From positions 1 through 64,000 of the forward strand of contig NZ_MWSJ01000012.1 in the NCBI RefSeq assembly GCF_002237755.1: a stretch of DNA of 64,000 bases, written 5' to 3'. Each line of letters opens with the position of its first letter. The first letter of the stretch is position 1. Below, piece by piece: positions 36,084 through 45,181 of this stretch. Origin of the DNA: Lysinibacillus sp. KCTC 33748. Lineage in GTDB: Bacteria > Bacillota > Bacilli > Bacillales_A > Planococcaceae. Below the pieces are notes generated by a model. The model was not told the DNA's origin. It worked only from the letters and a program-made list of their open reading frames with translations, and made no database searches. The position numbers and the translations under genes were made by a program.

Positions 36084-37025
36084 GTGTTTTTTAGATGTAA
36101 CAAAAAAACGATTGGCTTACTAATGGTTGTTTCAATGCTTTTCTTATTAGTAGGTTGCAATTCAAAAGATGCGTCAAATAAAGATGCAAAAGATGTAACA
36201 GAATCAATCAGTATCAAACATGAAATGGGGACGACAAAAGTTCCGACAAATGCTAAAAAGATAGTTGTTTTAGAACTTTCTTTTGTGGATGCTTTACAAG
36301 GTGTTGATATTACACCGATTGGTATTGCAGATGATAATAAAACGGACATGATTGAGAAGCTTGTAGGCGAAAAAATAAACTATACTTCTGTTGGTACTCG
36401 TGAACAGCCAAACTTGGAAGTTATTAGCTCACTTCAACCAGATTTAATCATTGCGGATGTACAACGTCATAAAAACATTTATGAGGACTTACAAAAAATA
36501 GCGCCAACGATTGAATTGAATAGTCGTGAGTCAACATATACAGAAAATATTGATTCATTCAAAACAATTGCGAAAGCTGTAAATAAAGAGGCTGAAGCTG
36601 AGAAACGTCTCAAAGAGCACGATAATAAATTGGCTGCTTTAAAAGCTGAATTAGCTGATGAAAAAGGAAAAAGTATTTTAACAGCAGTTGTCCGTGATAC
36701 CTCTTTCCAAGGACATACGGCTTCTTCTTATGATGGTGAACTTTTAGAGAATTTAGGCTTTGAAATTGCTGCAAAAAGTAATGAAGCTTATGTGGAAATC
36801 AACTTAGAGCAACTTTCAACAATCGACCCTGATATTTTAGTGTTAGCGCAGAATGAAGGTAAATTAGTTATTGATGATTGGAAGTCAAATCCTCTTTGGA
36901 AAAATTTGAAAGCTGTGAAAGAAAACAAAGTTTTTGTAGTAGATCGCGATTTATGGACTCGTTATCGTGGGGTTATTTCATCTGAAGCAATTGGTGATGA
37001 CCTTGTTAAACAATTAAAAGATTAA
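36084..37025 (+). CDS. fecB: Ferric-dicitrate type siderophore-binding lipoprotein (FecB-like)
   Basis: A 313-residue lipoprotein (lipobox LLVGC, Cys25) with a periplasmic-binding fold for iron chelates. The segment KKIVVLELSFVDALQGVDI, then TPIGIADDN and SVGTREQPNLEVISSLQPDL closely follows E. coli FecB, more than it follows FhuD- or FeuA-like proteins, which points to ferric citrate. The C-terminal part has WKSNPLWKNLKAVKENKVFVVDRDLWTRYRG. Start GTG behind TGGAGG. Ligand is inferred from similarity only. Confidence 0.85.
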   Translation: MFFRCNKKTIGLLMVVSMLFLLVGCNSKDASNKDAKDVTESISIKHEMGTTKVPTNAKKIVVLELSFVDALQGVDITPIGIADDNKTDMIEKLVGEKINYTSVGTREQPNLEVISSLQPDLIIADVQRHKNIYEDLQKIAPTIELNSRESTYTENIDSFKTIAKAVNKEAEAEKRLKEHDNKLAALKAELADEKGKSILTAVVRDTSFQGHTASSYDGELLENLGFEIAAKSNEAYVEINLEQLSTIDPDILVLAQNEGKLVIDDWKSNPLWKNLKAVKENKVFVVDRDLWTRYRGVISSEAIGDDLVKQLKD

Positions 37026-37039
37026 TTTCTTTACTAAAA

Positions 37040-37069
37040 GCGAGAATGTTGATAATACAACATTCTCGC
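37040..37069 (+). other. Hairpin between binding-protein and permease genes
   Basis: GCGAGAATGTTG pairs perfectly with CAACATTCTCGC without a T-tract, in the same position as the hairpin at 30697 in the lysine operon. It probably stabilises the upstream message. Confidence 0.7.
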
Positions 37070-37116
37070 ATTACTTATTTTTAGATATGTTTTCAGTTAA
37101 AGGTGTGATACAAACA

Positions 37117-38115
37117 ATGGGTTCTAAACGAACATTGAATATATGGGTCGTTGCATTTATAAGTCTATCTTTACTTTTAATTGGTTTATTTTTACACCTC
37201 AGTGTTGGTTCGACTATTATGAACATCCATACAATTTTTAATGCAATCTTTCAAATAGATCAGTCAAGAGAAACAACGATTATTCAGACGCTACGCTTAC
37301 CTCGAACAATACTTACGGTGATGGTAGGGGCTGCATTAGCAGTAGCAGGCGCATTGATGCAAGCTATTACACGAAATGCACTTGCTTCTCCAGAAATCTT
37401 TGGTGTCAACGCGGGTGCCTCATTAGCTGTAGCATCTGCTACACTGCTATTTGCAACACTGAGTCCATCAATGACCGTGTATGCAGCGTTTATTGGTGCA
37501 TTGCTTGGAGGAATAACAGTATATGTATTCGCCTCTGGAAGGAAAATGACACATGTCAAACTAGCACTTGCTGGAACAGCGATTCATCTTTTCTTTTCTT
37601 CTATTACACAAGCTATCGTTATTTTAAATGAACGCGCAACCGATGTGCTCTATTGGCTTGTTGGATCTCTGAATGGGAAAGATTGGACACATGTACAAGT
37701 TGCATCGCCGTGGATCATTATTGGACTGGCAATTGCCTTTTTACTCTCGCGTTCATTTTCCATATTATCATTGGGAGAAAGTATGGCGTCCAGTTTAGGT
37801 GAAAGAGTTCAATTGATTCGCCTAATTGGAGGGTTACTAGTTATTATGTTGGCCGGCTCTTCGGTTGCAGTGGCAGGTCCAATTAGTTTTATTGGTCTAA
37901 TTGTGCCTCATATTACACGGAAACTTGTCGGTCCGGATTATAGCCGGGTCATCCCATTTTCGGCACTTTTAGGAGCAACTTTATTATTATATGCAGATAT
38001 TTTATCTCACTTTATCGTATATCCTTATGAGTCACCGGTGGGAATTGTTACTGCTCTGATAGGCGCTTCATTTTTCTTGTATTTAGTAAGGAAGGAGCGA
38101 CTTATAAAGCAATGA
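37117..38115 (+). CDS. fecC: Iron-chelate ABC permease, FecCD family (first)
   Basis: A 332-residue permease with about ten membrane helices. LRLPRTILTVMVGAALAVAG, then ALMQAITRNALASPEIFGVNAGA is the FecCD hallmark, and ISFIGLIVPHITRKLVGPDYS the coupling loop region. ATG at 37117 is preferred (AAAGGTGTGA before it) over an in-frame ATG at 37087 without a ribosome site. Its last four bases overlap the start of the next permease gene. Confidence 0.88.
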   Translation: MGSKRTLNIWVVAFISLSLLLIGLFLHLSVGSTIMNIHTIFNAIFQIDQSRETTIIQTLRLPRTILTVMVGAALAVAGALMQAITRNALASPEIFGVNAGASLAVASATLLFATLSPSMTVYAAFIGALLGGITVYVFASGRKMTHVKLALAGTAIHLFFSSITQAIVILNERATDVLYWLVGSLNGKDWTHVQVASPWIIIGLAIAFLLSRSFSILSLGESMASSLGERVQLIRLIGGLLVIMLAGSSVAVAGPISFIGLIVPHITRKLVGPDYSRVIPFSALLGATLLLYADILSHFIVYPYESPVGIVTALIGASFFLYLVRKERLIKQ

Positions 38116-39074
38116 TTAGAAAGAAAAAGCCTAATTTACTGATTAGCATCTGTGGAATTATTTTGCTCGCGTTTTCTTTTATTAGTTTAGGAATTGGATC
38201 TATATCAATATCACCTATCGATATTTTTAGTGATAATTCTTTTATTTTGTTTAACTATCGTTTACCTCGTATGATTATTGCGATTATTGTGGGAGCATCA
38301 TTGGCAGTTGCAGGAGCAATTTTACAAATTATATTGAAGAATCCACTAGCTTCTCCGGATGTTGTTGGTGTCACAAAGGGAGCTAGCTTATTTGCAGTTG
38401 CTTCTATGATTTTACTACCTAATGCTTTGACAATCATGTTGCCTATATCAGCACTTTTAGGAGCGGTCACTGTAGCAACAATTCTATTAGTTTTTGCTTA
38501 TAAGCAAGGCGCAAAAACGCACTCCTTTGCTTTAATAGGAATAGCATTAAGCGCGATATGCCAAGCGGGTATTCAATTTTTTATCGTTAAATTCCCTGAT
38601 AATGTTAATACTACATTGCTTTGGCTTACTGGGAGTTTATGGGGACGTAGCTGGAACGAAATACTGTTCTTAATCCCTTGCATTATTTTGTTACCGATCA
38701 TGCTATTATTTGCTCGGAAATTAGAGATTTTAGGATTGGGTGATAAGGTGGCGGCAAGCCTAGGTGAAAATGTGCAATTATTACGTTATAGTTTCCTTTC
38801 TGTTAGCGTAATTTTAACAGGTGCTTCTGTAGCAGTAGTCGGATCAATAGGCTTCATAGGATTAGTAGTTCCACATCTTTCTAAAAGGCTTGTTGATACA
38901 AACGCACGTAGATTTTTAACAATGTCAGCTATTTTAGGTGCCTTATTTTTATTAATGGCTGATACGATAGGAAAAGGACTCATGCCACCAGTAGAAATTC
39001 CAGCTGGAATCGTTACAGCTCTCATTGGTGCGCCGTATTTTCTTTATTTACTTAGACGTGAAAAAAATAAGTGA
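38112..39074 (+). CDS. fecD: Iron-chelate ABC permease, FecCD family (second)
   Basis: A 320-residue FecCD permease. NYRLPRMIIAIIVGASLAVA, then GAILQIILKNPLASPDVVGV and GFIGLVVPHLSKRLVDTN are the family motifs. It pairs with the preceding permease to form a heterodimeric channel. Start ATG overlaps the upstream stop (ATGA), so the two are translationally coupled. Confidence 0.88.
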   Translation: MIRKKKPNLLISICGIILLAFSFISLGIGSISISPIDIFSDNSFILFNYRLPRMIIAIIVGASLAVAGAILQIILKNPLASPDVVGVTKGASLFAVASMILLPNALTIMLPISALLGAVTVATILLVFAYKQGAKTHSFALIGIALSAICQAGIQFFIVKFPDNVNTTLLWLTGSLWGRSWNEILFLIPCIILLPIMLLFARKLEILGLGDKVAASLGENVQLLRYSFLSVSVILTGASVAVVGSIGFIGLVVPHLSKRLVDTNARRFLTMSAILGALFLLMADTIGKGLMPPVEIPAGIVTALIGAPYFLYLLRREKNK

Positions 39075-39091
39075 AAGGATAATCGACTTTT

Positions 39092-39874
39092 ATGACACAA
39101 CTATCAGCAAAAGAATTAACACTGACTTATGAAACAAATACGATTATAGATGGAATCAATTTAAACATTCCGAAAGGGAAAATAACGATCATCATTGGGG
39201 CGAACGGTTGTGGAAAATCGACAATTCTTCATGCCTTAGGTCGTTTGATGAAGCCTAAACAAGGTAGTGTCTATCTAAATGGGAAAAACATTCATCAATA
39301 TTCTCCGAAAGAAGTAGCAAAGCAACTTGCCTTTTTAGCGCAGTCACCAGAAATACTGGAAGATTTAACAGTAGAGGAATTATGTCTATACGGACGTCAC
39401 CCACACAAAAGCTTGTTTGCACGCCATTCAGATAAAGATAAGGCAGTCGTGGAAGAAGCATTAAAAGCTACAAAAATGGATTTATTAAAAGATCGCACAT
39501 TAGATGCATTATCTGGTGGTCAGAGACAGCGTGCTTGGATTGCTATGGCATTAGCGCAAGAAACAGATATATTACTACTTGATGAGCCAACAACATATTT
39601 AGATTTAGCACATCAAATTGAAGTACTTGAATTACTTCGTGCATTAAATCAGAAGCACAAAAACACTATAATAATGGTTCTTCATGACTTAAATCAAGCA
39701 GCGAGCTATGCAGATTATTTAATCAGTATAGCGGATGGGGAAATATATCAAGAGGGAACGCCTAATGATATTTTTACAGAAGAAATGATTCAACATGTAT
39801 TTGGGCTCAATTCAAAAATTATCGAAAGCCCTGTTAATCAAGCCCCCATTTGCATTCCAATAGGTGTTATTTAA
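39092..39874 (+). CDS. fecE: Iron-chelate ABC transporter ATPase
   Basis: A 260-residue ATPase of the FepC/FecE class. Walker [34 protein letters not shown] after the Q-loop, signature [17 protein letters not shown], Walker [13 protein letters not shown] and switch LHDLNQA are intact. It powers uptake through the two permeases. Spacing of 17 bases after fecD with GAAAGGAT as ribosome site. The four genes form one Fur-controlled unit ended by a terminator. Confidence 0.92.
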   Translation: MTQLSAKELTLTYETNTIIDGINLNIPKGKITIIIGANGCGKSTILHALGRLMKPKQGSVYLNGKNIHQYSPKEVAKQLAFLAQSPEILEDLTVEELCLYGRHPHKSLFARHSDKDKAVVEEALKATKMDLLKDRTLDALSGGQRQRAWIAMALAQETDILLLDEPTTYLDLAHQIEVLELLRALNQKHKNTIIMVLHDLNQAASYADYLISIADGEIYQEGTPNDIFTEEMIQHVFGLNSKIIESPVNQAPICIPIGVI

Positions 39875-39896
39875 ATTAAATAGTTTCATTTGAAAT

Positions 39897-39932
39897 AAAA
39901 AGATTGAAGCAGTCGTTTTCAATCTTTTTATT
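39897..39932 (+). terminator. Terminator of the fec-like operon
   Basis: AAAAAGATTGAA pairs with TTCAATCTTTTT and leads into Ts. Confidence 0.85.
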
Positions 39933-39964
39933 TTTTTCTTTTTGAAAAAGCGCCTTTGCTAAGT

Positions 39965-40297
39965 TTAATCGTAAGGCTTAAAATGCTTTAATTGTTCTGG
40001 CGAAAGAGTTGTTCCATTTATTGTATAGTACTCAAATTGCCCTAAACGGTCTTTATCATGAGCAAAATAAATATAGACGACATTTGTTTCATCAGAAAAA
40101 ATTACATTCACCCAATAACTTGGAAGACCTGCAAAGTGCCAATTACATTCAATAGATTGAATCGCTTTCTCCCGATACGACATATCTTCGATCAAATAGT
40201 TTTCGATTCTTTTTTCATATAGACGCTTTTTGATATGTACTGTACAAAATGGTGCAAGCAACATAATGATGATCCCAACAATCATTAATTTTTTCAT
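39965..40297 (-). CDS. Small membrane-anchored protein (DUF3139-like)
   Basis: A 110-residue protein: one N-terminal membrane helix (MIVGIIIMLLAPFCTV) then an outside domain with ENYLIEDMSYREKAIQSIEC and WVNVIFSDETNVVYIYFAHD. The pattern fits the small DUF3139 family of Bacilli; function unknown. GGGAGATGG precedes the ATG. Lies alone, convergent with the fec-like operon. Confidence 0.65.
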   Translation of the reverse strand: MKKLMIVGIIIMLLAPFCTVHIKKRLYEKRIENYLIEDMSYREKAIQSIECNWHFAGLPSYWVNVIFSDETNVVYIYFAHDKDRLGQFEYYTINGTTLSPEQLKHFKPYD

Positions 40298-40528
40298 TCG
40301 CCATCTCCCTAAACAGTTCTGCCTAATTTCGTTTCTATTAATTATTATATTGTCTTGTCGATTATAGATAGTCCTTTATATTTCATATAGTCAGTTCTAA
40401 CTATATGTAGTTTTTTAATTCCATTTGAAAGAGATAAATATTGTTTAATATGATAAACAACATTATAATAGTGTTAATTATATCCAATTCTTGAGATACT
40501 TTCATGTAGAAGAAAGGGAGTCTGCCAT

Positions 40529-40795
40529 ATGCTAAAGAACACAAACAAGAATGTTGAGATATTGGAAACTAAAATTATTTTAGAGAAATATAAGGAAAAT
40601 ATAGAGTCAATACAAAAATCATTAAGCCAACTAGAGTTGGAAGTTAGTAATTTGCAAAGTGAAGGTTTAGTTGAATTAGAAAAGCTAGCGAACGAATTAA
40701 ATATGCTACAGCTGCTTTCAACGAGTATAAAATTTAAAGCTAATAGTCTAAACTGTAATAACAATAAAACCATTGTGACATCAATAACTGAATAA
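40529..40795 (+). CDS. Small coiled-coil protein, unknown function
   Basis: An 88-residue protein predicted as one long helix: heptad-like ILETKIILEKYKENIESIQK, SLSQLELEVSNLQSEG and VELEKLANELNMLQLL, then a polar tail. AAAGGGAG lies 10 bases before the ATG. No family recognised. It could be a small structural or spore-associated protein, but nothing in the context shows it. Confidence 0.55.
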   Translation: MLKNTNKNVEILETKIILEKYKENIESIQKSLSQLELEVSNLQSEGLVELEKLANELNMLQLLSTSIKFKANSLNCNNNKTIVTSITE

Positions 40796-41033
40796 AATAG
40801 TGATATCAAGTTCACATCCAATTTGAAATAGGTTTATATAATGCTTCATAGATTGTTACATATTCTAAAGGGAGATAGATTCAAGAAGTACGTTATTACT
40901 AGCGTGCAATAATAAAGAAGCTAGACTACATAATGACTTAGACTAGTAACAACAGTTTCTAACTGGAAAGAGCATTGGATATATCTAATCTCATGAAGGG
41001 AGATTTCCTCAAATTTTGGACCGACAGCAAGGC

Positions 41034-41066
41034 GCCACACTCACAACGAGTAGTGGCTTTTTATTT
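41034..41066 (+). terminator. Terminator-like hairpin
   Basis: GCCAC/GTGGC with an inner CTC/GAG and a following T-rich tract. It is 240 bases after the coiled-coil gene, so a longer 3' untranslated part or a separate short RNA may end here. Nothing else is visible in 40796-41192. Confidence 0.55.
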
Positions 41067-41085
41067 TGCATGTTATTGCATCATT

Positions 41086-41114
41086 AAAAGGGCCACCGAA
41101 GGGTAGTGACCCTT
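41086..41114 (-). terminator. Terminator of the YjcZ-type gene
   Basis: On the minus strand AAGGGTCAC pairs with GTGGCCCTT (one mismatch) and runs into TTTT, 80 bases after the stop. Confidence 0.55.
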
Positions 41115-41192
41115 AGATAAAATTCATTAGAGGCTTTGAAGTTCATAATTGTCATGTTATGGATTAAATATCTATGATATATGTCAGGTACG

Positions 41193-41315
41193 TTAATACG
41201 AATTATACAAAAACGCTGCACCGATAATAATTAGGAGAATAAATAGAACAACAAGTAGCGCAAATGCTGAACCGTAGCCAGAACCAGATCCACCATTACC
41301 ATAAGATTGAGACAT
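41193..41315 (-). CDS. YjcZ-family small sporulation-type protein
   Basis: A 40-residue protein with a Gly/Ser/Tyr-rich head ([15 protein letters not shown]) and one membrane helix ([20 protein letters not shown]), the exact layout of YjcZ-type Bacillales peptides found in spores. Function is not known. AAGGAGGG lies 8 bases before the ATG. The same frame stays open upstream to 41489 through repeat DNA but has no ribosome site there. Confidence 0.8.
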   Translation of the reverse strand: MSQSYGNGGSGSGYGSAFALLVVLFILLIIIGAAFLYNSY

Positions 41316-41429
41316 AATAATTCCCTCCTTTCTGTAATTTATAATATGTATAGTTTTTTTATAGGGGGTGAGATATCTATCATAGGTTGTCTTAGAAAAA
41401 GATTTAACTTCTTTCCGCGGATATCTAAA

Positions 41430-41532
41430 TACGCGCGGAAGCGAAGCGAATACCCGCGGAGCAAAGCAATACCCGCGAAAGCAAGGCAAATACCCGCGGA
41501 AGCAAAGCAGATACCCGCGAAAACTGGCAAGA
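41430..41532. repeat. Second tandem 21-bp array
   Basis: Five units start at 41430, 41451, 41470, 41491 and 41512 (21, 19, 21, 21, 21 bp), each TACCCGCGGAAGCAAAGCA-like. GC content is higher than the flanks. Frames stay open across it on both strands only because 21 is a multiple of three. At 41691-41706 an inverted copy of the CGACTGAGTGACCAAC module from 17689 follows. The gap 41316-41981 has no gene. Confidence 0.8.
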
Positions 41533-41981
41533 CAATGTGCGTGGAAGTTTACTTTCCCAATTCATTGTAAGTAGATAAATAATTAACAATGACTAAGCAT
41601 TTATTATTTGCACGAGTCAACAAATTGTACAAGATTCTCATACTATTCTCCTTATGAGTGACATCCGCTAGAGGTTTTGGACAAACGTATGTTGGTCACT
41701 CAGTCGTGTGTTGTTAACATCGCTGACGCCCGACTAACGCTTCACTTTCGCTAAGTAAATCACTTACTGAAGGAAGTTAAATTATTTTGTTCAGTATTAG
41801 TCCATATTGGCAGGAACTTTTGGGCATGTAGCTGAAGATAATATTATTGTATGTATTAGTAAGTTTTGTGATCGCGAATAGTATAAGCAGTATACATACA
41901 AAAGAGGTTCATTTCTTCACTTTTTTTGTAACTAAATCCAACTGTAATATCAAAAAGTCTAATTTGAAGGAGACCAAAGTT

Positions 41982-42647
41982 ATGAAAATATCGAAGGGAG
42001 TAGAAATGCTCCATATTGAATTTCAAGAACATATTATTCATCCAACTCTTTTATGGGATCAAGAAATGGCTGTTTTAATAGATACTGGATTCCCCGGACA
42101 AATGGAAGATTTACGCGTGGCTATGGAAAAGGTCGGAGTGCCGTTGGATAAGCTAAAAGTTGTCATTTTGACGCATCAAGATATTGATCATATAGGTAGT
42201 CTTCCTGATATATTACAGCAGTATGGAAATACTATTAAAGTATATGCTCATGAATTGGATAAGCCTTATATTCAAGGGGATTTAACTTTGTTGAAGGATG
42301 GGCACCTAAAGAATCTACCAAAGGGCAAGGTTGATGATATTTTGAAAGATGGTCAAAAATTACCGTATTGCGGTGGGATTCGCATTATTCATACGCCAGG
42401 GCATACTCCTGGCCATATCAGCTTGTATTTGGAAGAAAGTAAAACACTAATTGCTGGAGATTCGATGTACTGTGTAAACGGAATAATTGGGGGAATTCAT
42501 ATACCGACTGCACTTGAAATAAATGAAGCCCGAAACTCTTTGAAGAAATACCTAGAACTCGACATTGAATCTGTGATTTGTTACCATGGAGGACTGAGTA
42601 TGGATAATATTAATGAGCAGATTCAAAAAGTAATTTCAGAACCTTAG
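41982..42647 (+). CDS. Metallo-beta-lactamase-fold hydrolase
   Basis: A 221-residue MBL-fold protein of the glyoxalase II/lactonase-like type. The first metal motif reads LTHQDIDHIGS, that is H-x-D-x-D-H instead of the commoner H-x-H-x-D-H; HTPGHTPGHISLYL gives the next ligand, and GDSMY and the final CYHGG the remaining ones. Likely a one- or two-metal hydrolase of esters or lactones; substrate unknown. ATG at 41982 is fixed by GAAGGAGACC; the frame is open further upstream but without a site. Confidence 0.85.
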   Translation: MKISKGVEMLHIEFQEHIIHPTLLWDQEMAVLIDTGFPGQMEDLRVAMEKVGVPLDKLKVVILTHQDIDHIGSLPDILQQYGNTIKVYAHELDKPYIQGDLTLLKDGHLKNLPKGKVDDILKDGQKLPYCGGIRIIHTPGHTPGHISLYLEESKTLIAGDSMYCVNGIIGGIHIPTALEINEARNSLKKYLELDIESVICYHGGLSMDNINEQIQKVISEP

Positions 42648-42719
42648 TAAATTAATTCGTAAAAAGGCCACTATATATACTTGAGGAGTATAGTGTGATA
42701 AGAAGGGAAGTACAAAACT

Positions 42720-43427
42720 ATGGATTTCGAAACTGTTATGCAGGAGCTTGAAGCCCTCGGTAAGGAACGAACTAAAAAAATGTATATATCCAATGGTGCG
42801 CATGAGCCTCTTTTTGGTGTTGCTACAGGTGCTATGAAACCCATTGCAAAGAAAATAAAAAAAAATCAACAATTAGCTGAAGAGCTTTATGCTACAGGTA
42901 ACTATGATGCAATGTATTTTGCAGGCATTATTGCAGACCCAAAAGCAATGACTGAATCGGATTTTGATCGTTGGATAGATGGAGCGTATTTTTATATGCT
43001 ATCTGATTATGTAGTGGCAGTAACATTATCAGAGTCAGATATTGCCCAAGATGTTGCTGATAAATGGATTGCAAGCGGTGACGAGCTAAAAATGTCAGCG
43101 GGTTGGAGTTGCTATTGCTGGCTTTTAGGGAATCGCAAAGACAATGAATTTTCCGAAAGCAAGATTTCCAATATGCTCGATATGGTAAAAAATTCTATTC
43201 ATGATGCACCAGGAAGAACAAAATCTGCTATGAATAATTTCCTATCCACAGTGGGGATTTCGTATTTGCCACTACATGAAAAGGCGATCGAGACCGCAAA
43301 GGAAACAGGGGTAGTTGAACTCAAAAGGGACAACAAAAAAACAAGTTTTTTAAATGCTTACGAAAATATTCAAAAAGAAATGGATAGAGGAAGAATCGGT
43401 TTCAAACGCAAGTATGTAAGGTGTTAA
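42720..43427 (+). CDS. AlkD-like DNA alkylation repair family protein
   Basis: A 235-residue all-helical HEAT-repeat-like protein. The N-terminal half reads EPLFGVATGAMKPIAKKIKK, then LAEELYATGNYDAMYFAGII, the typical stretch of the DNA alkylation repair family (AlkC/AlkD relatives), followed by the DRWIDGAYFYMLSDYVV region. AlkD removes alkylated purines, but many relatives are not shown to be glycosylases; activity here is not established. GAAGGGAAG precedes the ATG. Ended by its own terminator. Confidence 0.8.
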   Translation: MDFETVMQELEALGKERTKKMYISNGAHEPLFGVATGAMKPIAKKIKKNQQLAEELYATGNYDAMYFAGIIADPKAMTESDFDRWIDGAYFYMLSDYVVAVTLSESDIAQDVADKWIASGDELKMSAGWSCYCWLLGNRKDNEFSESKISNMLDMVKNSIHDAPGRTKSAMNNFLSTVGISYLPLHEKAIETAKETGVVELKRDNKKTSFLNAYENIQKEMDRGRIGFKRKYVRC

Positions 43428-43463
43428 TATTAGCTTTGCATCAATCCAAACGAATAACATCCT

Positions 43464-43492
43464 AAGTCACATCTATCAAGGTGTGGCTTTTA
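43464..43492 (+). terminator. Terminator of the AlkD-like gene
   Basis: AGTCACATCT pairs with AGGTGTGGCT (G-T pairs allowed), then TTTT. Almost the same hairpin ends the remnant at 5974-6005. Confidence 0.75.
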
Positions 43493-43582
43493 ATTTTGCC
43501 TGCAAAGTCAGATAAATGGATCGAATTAACTTTGCTTATTGAGCTAAAAATTGTAAAGGACTAAAAGTATTGAGAGCGTTCC

Positions 43583-43849
43583 GTGCTATTCTATAACTTA
43601 CAGAAAGAACATGATAGTCTTTCGCAATCAAGAAGTAGTAGACCTAATTTTTTTGTAATAGTTGAAATAGCGCCATTTACCACAGTAAATCAATGCGGAA
43701 GTGTCCTATATGCGCCTACGATTGCATACAGTGTTTGGAAGCAAACATTTGAAAGGATGTGGAAGCAAATGAAAGTAACGGTTAAAGAATGGCGTGTAAT
43801 GTCTGATCACAACAAACAATTACTTTTAAATGCGGTAGCGACTAAATAA
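43583..43849 (+). CDS. Doubtful 88-codon ORF
   Basis: A frame opening at GTG without a clear ribosome site. Its last part (MKVTVKEWRVMSDHNKQLLL, from 43768) looks more protein-like than the rest. It may be a small gene starting at that internal ATG or a remnant. The stretch 43850-44119 holds no gene. Confidence 0.2.
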   Translation: MLFYNLQKEHDSLSQSRSSRPNFFVIVEIAPFTTVNQCGSVLYAPTIAYSVWKQTFERMWKQMKVTVKEWRVMSDHNKQLLLNAVATK

Positions 43850-44119
43850 AACATAAATAAAAAGAAGAATGAGAGCATGCAGCAGCAAATGCAACAAGTA
43901 ATAGAAATAGCAATTTGGTCTAGAAAGTAATAACAATGTTTATAGTATATCTGCACAAATAATCAATTAAGAGTTGTCCAATAGGCAACATCTCATTTAA
44001 TGGATAAATTTAATGAAATCACTCCTAAAGGTGATATCCCTTCATATAGCTGCGAAAATTTGAGACTCAATCATTTAAATGACGTGTTAATATCCCAATA
44101 AAACGAATAAGGTCAAATA

Positions 44120-44145
44120 AAAAAACAAAGCTTAAGCTTTGTTTT
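44120..44145. terminator. Bidirectional terminator, perfect palindrome
   Basis: AAAAACAAAGCTT and AAGCTTTGTTTTT are directly adjacent complements with A/T tracts on both sides. The stop of the leftward gene lies inside it. Confidence 0.8.
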
Positions 44146-44839
44146 TTTGTCTATTGCTTATGATGAGAGGAATGATACATAACAATCCAAGGAGAATGAA
44201 CAGTATTAACGTGTTGATTGGATTATCTTTTACAATAGTATCTTCTTTATGTTTTTTTTCAAATGCTCTTACTTCTTCTGTAGTATTTACTTTATTATTT
44301 GGAAGCAGTTCATTTTTATCTACATCATAGTAATAAAATCTGTGTTTGTTAAAGGTGAAAAAGTCATCATTAATCGTTTTATATGAACTTGAAATCATTG
44401 CTAAGTTCACTTTTTCCGTATCAGTCACTTTTTTTACATAGTTTTTGCTTTCTTCTTTAAACATTTCTTTTTCTTTTTTTAATAAGTTAGCTGCTTCACT
44501 TTTTACCTTTTCTACATCTTGTAGTGTTGTTGCTTTTTTCAATCCCTCTTCTATTAATGCTATTTGTTCCATTTTCATTTTTTCTTCAAATTCTTTTGTT
44601 TTTTTCTCTAATAATGATTTATCTTCTTTTGTTGTTTTGATGAGCACCGTTTTTGTTTCTTGTGCTAATATTTTAGCGGAGTCGTTTTTGTAATTATGAA
44701 TTTCATTTTTGTTTTTTTCGTTTACTGAATTCAGGTGCTCATCTGTAACGATTTTTGTTGCCATGCTGGCAGATGAAAAAACGATACTCAATATACATAC
44801 TGACAGTCCAATCACACTTAATTTTTGAATAAATTTCAT
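44132..44839 (-). CDS. Exported coiled-coil protein with C-terminal membrane anchor
   Basis: A 235-residue protein. Residues 1-28 are a signal peptide (VIGLSVCILSIVFSSASMA). The middle is a strongly charged Lys/Glu coiled coil (about 60-150; KSLLEKKTKEFEEKMKMEQ, KSEAANLLKKEKEMFKEESK). A short Tyr/Phe-rich part follows (INDDFFTFNKHRFYYYDVD), then a C-terminal helix (LILFILLGLLCIIPLIIS) and basic tail NRQKNKA. That is the shape of an outside domain held by its C-terminus, like an LPXTG protein without the sortase motif. No family recognised. ATG is fixed by GGGGTGA. Confidence 0.6.
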   Translation of the reverse strand: MKFIQKLSVIGLSVCILSIVFSSASMATKIVTDEHLNSVNEKNKNEIHNYKNDSAKILAQETKTVLIKTTKEDKSLLEKKTKEFEEKMKMEQIALIEEGLKKATTLQDVEKVKSEAANLLKKEKEMFKEESKNYVKKVTDTEKVNLAMISSSYKTINDDFFTFNKHRFYYYDVDKNELLPNNKVNTTEEVRAFEKKHKEDTIVKDNPINTLILFILLGLLCIIPLIISNRQKNKA

Positions 44840-45181
44840 GTAAATCACCCCGTTCTTTCTGTTATAATCCATGAAATCCGTTTTTGCATTATCTCTCTTT
44901 TTCGTTCAAATATTTTCTATTTTATGATGAATCAAGAAAATTTATGAAAAGTCATAAAGAACTGCTAAAAATGGGCTTCAATACATTAGGGCATCAGTAG
45001 AGGGAAGTGGCGTATGCACCCACTTTAGAAATTTATTTATTAAGAAAGTAAGGAGATAAGAAATTTTCAATAGTTTTTATGGAAGGGGAAAATAAAAAGG
45101 ACTGGGATATTATCCCCAATCCTAATTTTAAAATATTAAATTTGGCGCCAGCAACGGCACTGATTGATTCATTGGCGCAGA
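44840..45181. other. Gap with one doubtful open frame
   Basis: A rightward open frame from 45079 (MEGENKKDWDIIPNPNFKI...) runs antisense into the acylphosphatase gene. It has AAGGAG only 20 bases upstream, so I do not annotate it as a gene. Nothing else is seen. Confidence 0.35.

Noticed and set aside
41307..41570. Frames through the 41430 array with repeats of about seven residues (IPAKA...)
   Set aside because: The period of 21 bp keeps frames open by itself; no start signals.
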